From the NCBI GenBank assembly GCA_019359765.1, contig JAHHGU010000010.1, positions 1-64,000 on the forward strand: DNA of 64,000 nucleotides. Reading direction: 5' to 3'. Positions 60,825 through 64,000 of the stretch are shown piece after piece (the first letter of the stretch is position 1; each line of letters opens with the position of its first letter). Source of the DNA: Aphanothece sp. CMT-3BRIN-NPC111. Its GTDB lineage: Bacteria > Cyanobacteriota > Cyanobacteriia > Cyanobacteriales > JAHHGU01. The notes beneath the pieces were generated by a model, which had not been told where the DNA came from, made no database searches, and saw only the letters and a program-made list of their open reading frames with translations. Made by a program: the position numbers and the translations under genes.

Positions 60825-62936
60825 ATGTTTGTTTTTTCATTGTTAATTATTTCACTGGCTGCGTTAACAACTTGGTTTTACCGCAAATTAAGCAATAAGG
60901 TAGATGTAAAAAATGAGATTGCCCCACTTTTGGAGCAAGCAGAACAGCTGACACAAACGGCAACGGAGGTGCAAGGCATTACAGTCGAGGTACAAGAACG
61001 AAGCGATAGTCTACTGCGATCGCTCGACGAAACCGCCAGCGGCACTAACCAAATGGCGGCATCTCTCAAAGAAACCGCTGCCCAAACCGACTCAGTCGCC
61101 ACTTCCACAGAACAACTGGTTTCATCTGTTAATGAAATGGCAGCTTCCATTGAGCAAGTTACGGCTAGCACCATCGATCTTGCCTCCACCTTTGATCAAA
61201 CTGCCGCTTCTATTGAAGAAACTACTAATTCAATTCAAAGCGTCACTGGCACAACGCAAGAAATGGCAACTTCTGCCTCCCAGGTAACTACCGCGATGAA
61301 TGAAATTGCCACCTCGATTAAAAGCGTTAGTCGCGATACAGATTCACTTAGCACTTCTGTTAACGAAACTGCTGCCTCTATCGAACAAATCACCCGTTCG
61401 ATTCAAAGCGTTGCTGGCAACGCCGATGACTTGTCGGCGGCTGCGGAACAAACCTCCGCTTCCATTAATGAAATCGCCGCCTCGATTGAGCAAGTCTCCG
61501 TAACAACTGAAAAGCTAGCAGTAACGGTGGATGATGTGAGTACCTCCATTGAAGAAACATCGCGTTCAGTTCAGGGAGTGGCACAAAATGCTGCCCGCAT
61601 TACCGATGTAGCAACAAGTTCTGTTACCAGTGCAACCGAACTGGAACATTCAATTCGTTCAGTTACCAATCTCACCAAACAAGCCGATGAGATTACCCGC
61701 CGTGTGGCGCGGGATGCTGAGAAAGGCGGTAGTGTTGTCCAAAAATCTATTGAAGGTATCACCCGCATACGCAACTCAATGGAGCAATCAGCAGGAGTTG
61801 TGCGGGAAATGGGCAAGCGGACAGACGAAATTAGCAGTATCGTGGATACGATTAATTTAATTGCTGAACGCACGAATTTGCTTTCTCTCAATGCCTCTAT
61901 TGAAGCTGCACGAGCAGGAGATGCAGGGCGCGGCTTTGCCGTTGTCGCGGAAGAGATCCGCAACTTGGCTAACCGTGCGGCTCAGGCAACCACAGATATT
62001 GCCACAATTATTAAAGGGTTACAGTCAGTCGTGCAAGACGCGGTTACTACTTCCAACGAAGGGGTGCGGGTGGCGGATGAAAGTGGTCGCCTTGCAGAAA
62101 ATGGCTTCAACGGGTTGAAAACCATCCTCACCGGAATTGAAGAAACTAAGCAACTTGTCAGCCAAATTGCCCGTGCTTCTGAAGAACAACTCCTGGCTGG
62201 ACAAAATGTGGCTAGTGCAGTCAACACTACAGCAGTGCAAGCGAAAGAAGTAGCTGTAGCTACAACAGAACAAGCCAAAGCCGTCCAAAGCATCGTCCAA
62301 GCAAATGCCCAGATGCGTAAAGTGACGCAGCAAGTAAACCAGGCAATGAATGAACAAGCCCGTGCAGCCCGGGATGTCCTCAAAGCCGCGCAAAGTACAA
62401 CTGTGATCGCATTCCAACTGCGTAAATCCACCTCAGAACAGGCGAAGGGCATGAATCAAATTAACCAAGCCGTAGAACTGATGCGGCAAAGGACATCCAC
62501 TACTACTAAGGCACTAGCCGAACAAGCCACTGCCGGATTCCAAATCACTCAAGAAGCTGATCGCCTTGCCCGTCTTACTGCTAGTGTCACTAAGGCAATG
62601 GAGGAACAAAGCACTGCCTGCAATCTCCTCACAACAGCAATGGGGAATATACGCCGTCAATCTAATCAAGTTGCCAAAGCTATGAGGGAACAAACACAGG
62701 CTATTAAAGATATGACTCCTGCTGCTCACAATATTTCTAAACAAATTGCTTTGCTCACACAGGCGAACCGCGAACATTCGACTGTCTCAGCATCGATTCT
62801 GAAATCGCTGGCAGAGATGCGCTTGGTTAAAGAAAGTAATGTTAGTAGCTTGAAAGAAGTTGTCATCGCCTCTTCCGGATTGATTGAACAGGCACAAACG
62901 CTGGTGACAACTATCGATAAAATCAAATCCGCCTAA
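60825..62936 (+). CDS. Methyl-accepting chemotaxis protein, no sensor domain
   Basis: 703 residues. A short N-terminal membrane helix (FVFSLLIISLAALTTWFY) is followed directly by cytoplasmic coiled coil, with no periplasmic loop, HAMP or PAS. Residues about 60-290 repeat an ETAASIEQITRSIQSVAGN pattern, rich in Ser, Thr, Ala and Glu. The signalling tip is IAERTNLLSLNASIEAARAG near 345-365 with GRGFAVVAEEIRNLANR after it. The C-terminal ~200 residues continue the coil. It likely senses through an unknown partner or the membrane itself; photo- or pilus-linked motility is possible but unproven. Confidence 0.92.
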   Translation: MFVFSLLIISLAALTTWFYRKLSNKVDVKNEIAPLLEQAEQLTQTATEVQGITVEVQERSDSLLRSLDETASGTNQMAASLKETAAQTDSVATSTEQLVSSVNEMAASIEQVTASTIDLASTFDQTAASIEETTNSIQSVTGTTQEMATSASQVTTAMNEIATSIKSVSRDTDSLSTSVNETAASIEQITRSIQSVAGNADDLSAAAEQTSASINEIAASIEQVSVTTEKLAVTVDDVSTSIEETSRSVQGVAQNAARITDVATSSVTSATELEHSIRSVTNLTKQADEITRRVARDAEKGGSVVQKSIEGITRIRNSMEQSAGVVREMGKRTDEISSIVDTINLIAERTNLLSLNASIEAARAGDAGRGFAVVAEEIRNLANRAAQATTDIATIIKGLQSVVQDAVTTSNEGVRVADESGRLAENGFNGLKTILTGIEETKQLVSQIARASEEQLLAGQNVASAVNTTAVQAKEVAVATTEQAKAVQSIVQANAQMRKVTQQVNQAMNEQARAARDVLKAAQSTTVIAFQLRKSTSEQAKGMNQINQAVELMRQRTSTTTKALAEQATAGFQITQEADRLARLTASVTKAMEEQSTACNLLTTAMGNIRRQSNQVAKAMREQTQAIKDMTPAAHNISKQIALLTQANREHSTVSASILKSLAEMRLVKESNVSSLKEVVIASSGLIEQAQTLVTTIDKIKSA

Positions 62937-62964
62937 GTAGAGACGCGCCATGGCGCGTCTCTAC
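62937..62964. terminator. GTAGAGACG palindrome between MCP and histidine kinase
   Basis: GTAGAGACGCGCCA / TGGCGCGTCTCTAC, a perfect 14-bp inverted repeat. It begins one base after the MCP stop and contains the histidine-kinase stop codon (62961-62963), so it is well placed to end both transcripts. Confidence 0.85.
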
Positions 62965-64000
62965 ATTATCTCGTTAGGAGAGGGTGGGGAGTTCACACAC
63001 ATTTCCTCAGCCCTAGAATGAATGGGCATCGTAACAGTAAATGTTGTTCCGACATTTACCTCACTAACTACATCGATTGTTCCGCCATGAAGGTTTACAG
63101 CCTGCTTAACGATCGACAACCCTATTCCCGTACCAGGGATGCTGTCCACATTATTTGCTCGGTAGAAAGCTTCAAACAAGTGTTCTTGAGCTTCTTGAGG
63201 AATCCCAATTCCTTCATCCTTTACCTGCAAAGTCACAGCGCCATCCTGACAGCATAGGTGAAGATGCACCGGGCTGTCAGCAGCGGAATATTTGATAGCA
63301 TTGGAAAGAAGATTTGTCAAAATGTAAGACAACAGCGTGCTATCGCATTCTACTATTTGGCATTCTCCTGCTTGAGTAAAGATGAGCGTGGAGTTTGCGG
63401 GGCTACTTAACTTGATGTCTTCAATTAGTTTTTGACAAAATGGCACGATCTCCAACGGTGCTGGATTGAATGCTAAATTGGCACTTTCGGTTTTACCAAA
63501 GATAAGAACATCCTCTAACAGCTTTCTCATTTTGCTAATGGCATCGTAGATGCGCTTGAAAAATTCAGCTTTTCGATCTAAAGAAAGCTGATTTCCTTGA
63601 CGTTCTAGCAGTTGAACAAAGCCAGAGATGAGATTTAGGGGGTTGCGGAACTCGTGTGAAACCATTGAGACAAAGCGGGATTTGAGTTCGTTGATTTCTC
63701 GTTCTCGTGCTAACGATTTTTGGGTTTCTGCCTCTGCCCGCTTGCGATCGCTAATATCCAAAACAAAACAAATCATCGTTTGCTGAGATTCCTCTAATAA
63801 CGCTCCTCCCAGTTGAACAGAAACTCGACTGCCATCTTTGCAAATGTACTCTTTTTCCAACGCAGTAAAAAAGCCAGATGAAAGAATTTCCTGAACCCGT
63901 TCCCGATCCAGGTGCTGGTACTCTGGCGGCGTCATTTCATCCCAACGAATTCTGCCCGCTTGCAAATCTTCTTGTGTATAGCCCACCATGTCGAGAAAGG
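62961..64000 (-). CDS. PAS sensor histidine kinase, 5' end outside window
   Basis: The frame is open to the window edge; 346 residues are seen. A partial PAS domain (from about MVGYTQEDL to LDISDRKRAEAE) precedes a coiled linker. HisKA carries His in FVSMVSHEFRNPLNLISGF. The ATPase domain has YILTNLLSNAIKYS (N box), VKDEGIGIP (G1) and PGTGIGLSIVK (G2). It is likely preceded by more sensor domains. Convergent with the MCP gene; its cognate response regulator is not visible. Confidence 0.93.
   Translation of the reverse strand, partial: FLDMVGYTQEDLQAGRIRWDEMTPPEYQHLDRERVQEILSSGFFTALEKEYICKDGSRVSVQLGGALLEESQQTMICFVLDISDRKRAEAETQKSLAREREINELKSRFVSMVSHEFRNPLNLISGFVQLLERQGNQLSLDRKAEFFKRIYDAISKMRKLLEDVLIFGKTESANLAFNPAPLEIVPFCQKLIEDIKLSSPANSTLIFTQAGECQIVECDSTLLSYILTNLLSNAIKYSAADSPVHLHLCCQDGAVTLQVKDEGIGIPQEAQEHLFEAFYRANNVDSIPGTGIGLSIVKQAVNLHGGTIDVVSEVNVGTTFTVTMPIHSRAEEMCVNSPPSPNEIM

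Overview
The window is chromosomal DNA from a cyanobacterium. It carries photosystem II genes (psbE-F-L-J with ycf48 and rubA), photosystem I psaI, the NDH-1 genes ndhC-K-J, a ferrochelatase with a light-harvesting-like tail, a PedR-type regulator, many copies of the HIP1 octamer GCGATCGC, and abundant heptad and palindromic intergenic repeats. The species cannot be fixed from this alone; the repeat load and gene set suggest a large-genome, morphologically complex lineage.

Layout. 1-700: remnant of an aldo/keto reductase. 864-2591: ndhJ-K-C (minus), with an apparently ORF-less group II intron (about 2635-3376) in the operon leader. 3457-5789: rubA, ycf48, psbE, psbF, psbL, psbJ (plus), then a terminator and psaI (minus). 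6310-11716: a large repeat-bearing hypothetical protein and two overlapping MscS channels. 12078-15921: mnmE, a GNAT acetyltransferase and a trypsin/TPR lipoprotein. 15930-17821: a frameshifted REP-associated tyrosine transposase with palindromes on both sides and one inside it, then about 1 kb of non-coding DNA with a diverged duplicated structured element. 17822-23931: alaS, a small conserved protein, a WecG/TagA glycosyltransferase and a fused oligopeptide ABC ATPase. 24193-34302: a pilin-like protein, glutamate dehydrogenase, a DUF4126 protein, hemH, a methyltransferase, argJ and gatB. 34411-40999: a NicO metal transporter, a TPR protein and a DUF4331 protein in an apparent operon, plus a barrel/beta-helix surface protein. 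41509-48684: HNH protein, TPR protein, an EF-G-like GTPase, a Ctp protease and ispG. 49041-57781: Ser/Thr kinase, lipase, MidA-type methyltransferase, PfkB kinase, PedR-like regulator with an overlapping lipoprotein, and a SAM hydrolase-type enzyme. 57988-64000: a CheA-CheW-MCP signalling operon facing a PAS histidine kinase that runs off the window.

Most genes are housekeeping or photosynthetic. The striking feature is the activity of short repeats: they sit at nearly every convergent gene junction, and several have been incorporated into reading frames (ABC ATPase linker, TPR protein, secreted protein, transposase, the 990-residue protein). The best candidates for something undescribed are the intron in the ndhCKJ leader, the duplicated structured element upstream of alaS, and the transposase carrying its own palindrome. 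No tRNA, rRNA or CRISPR array was recognised.
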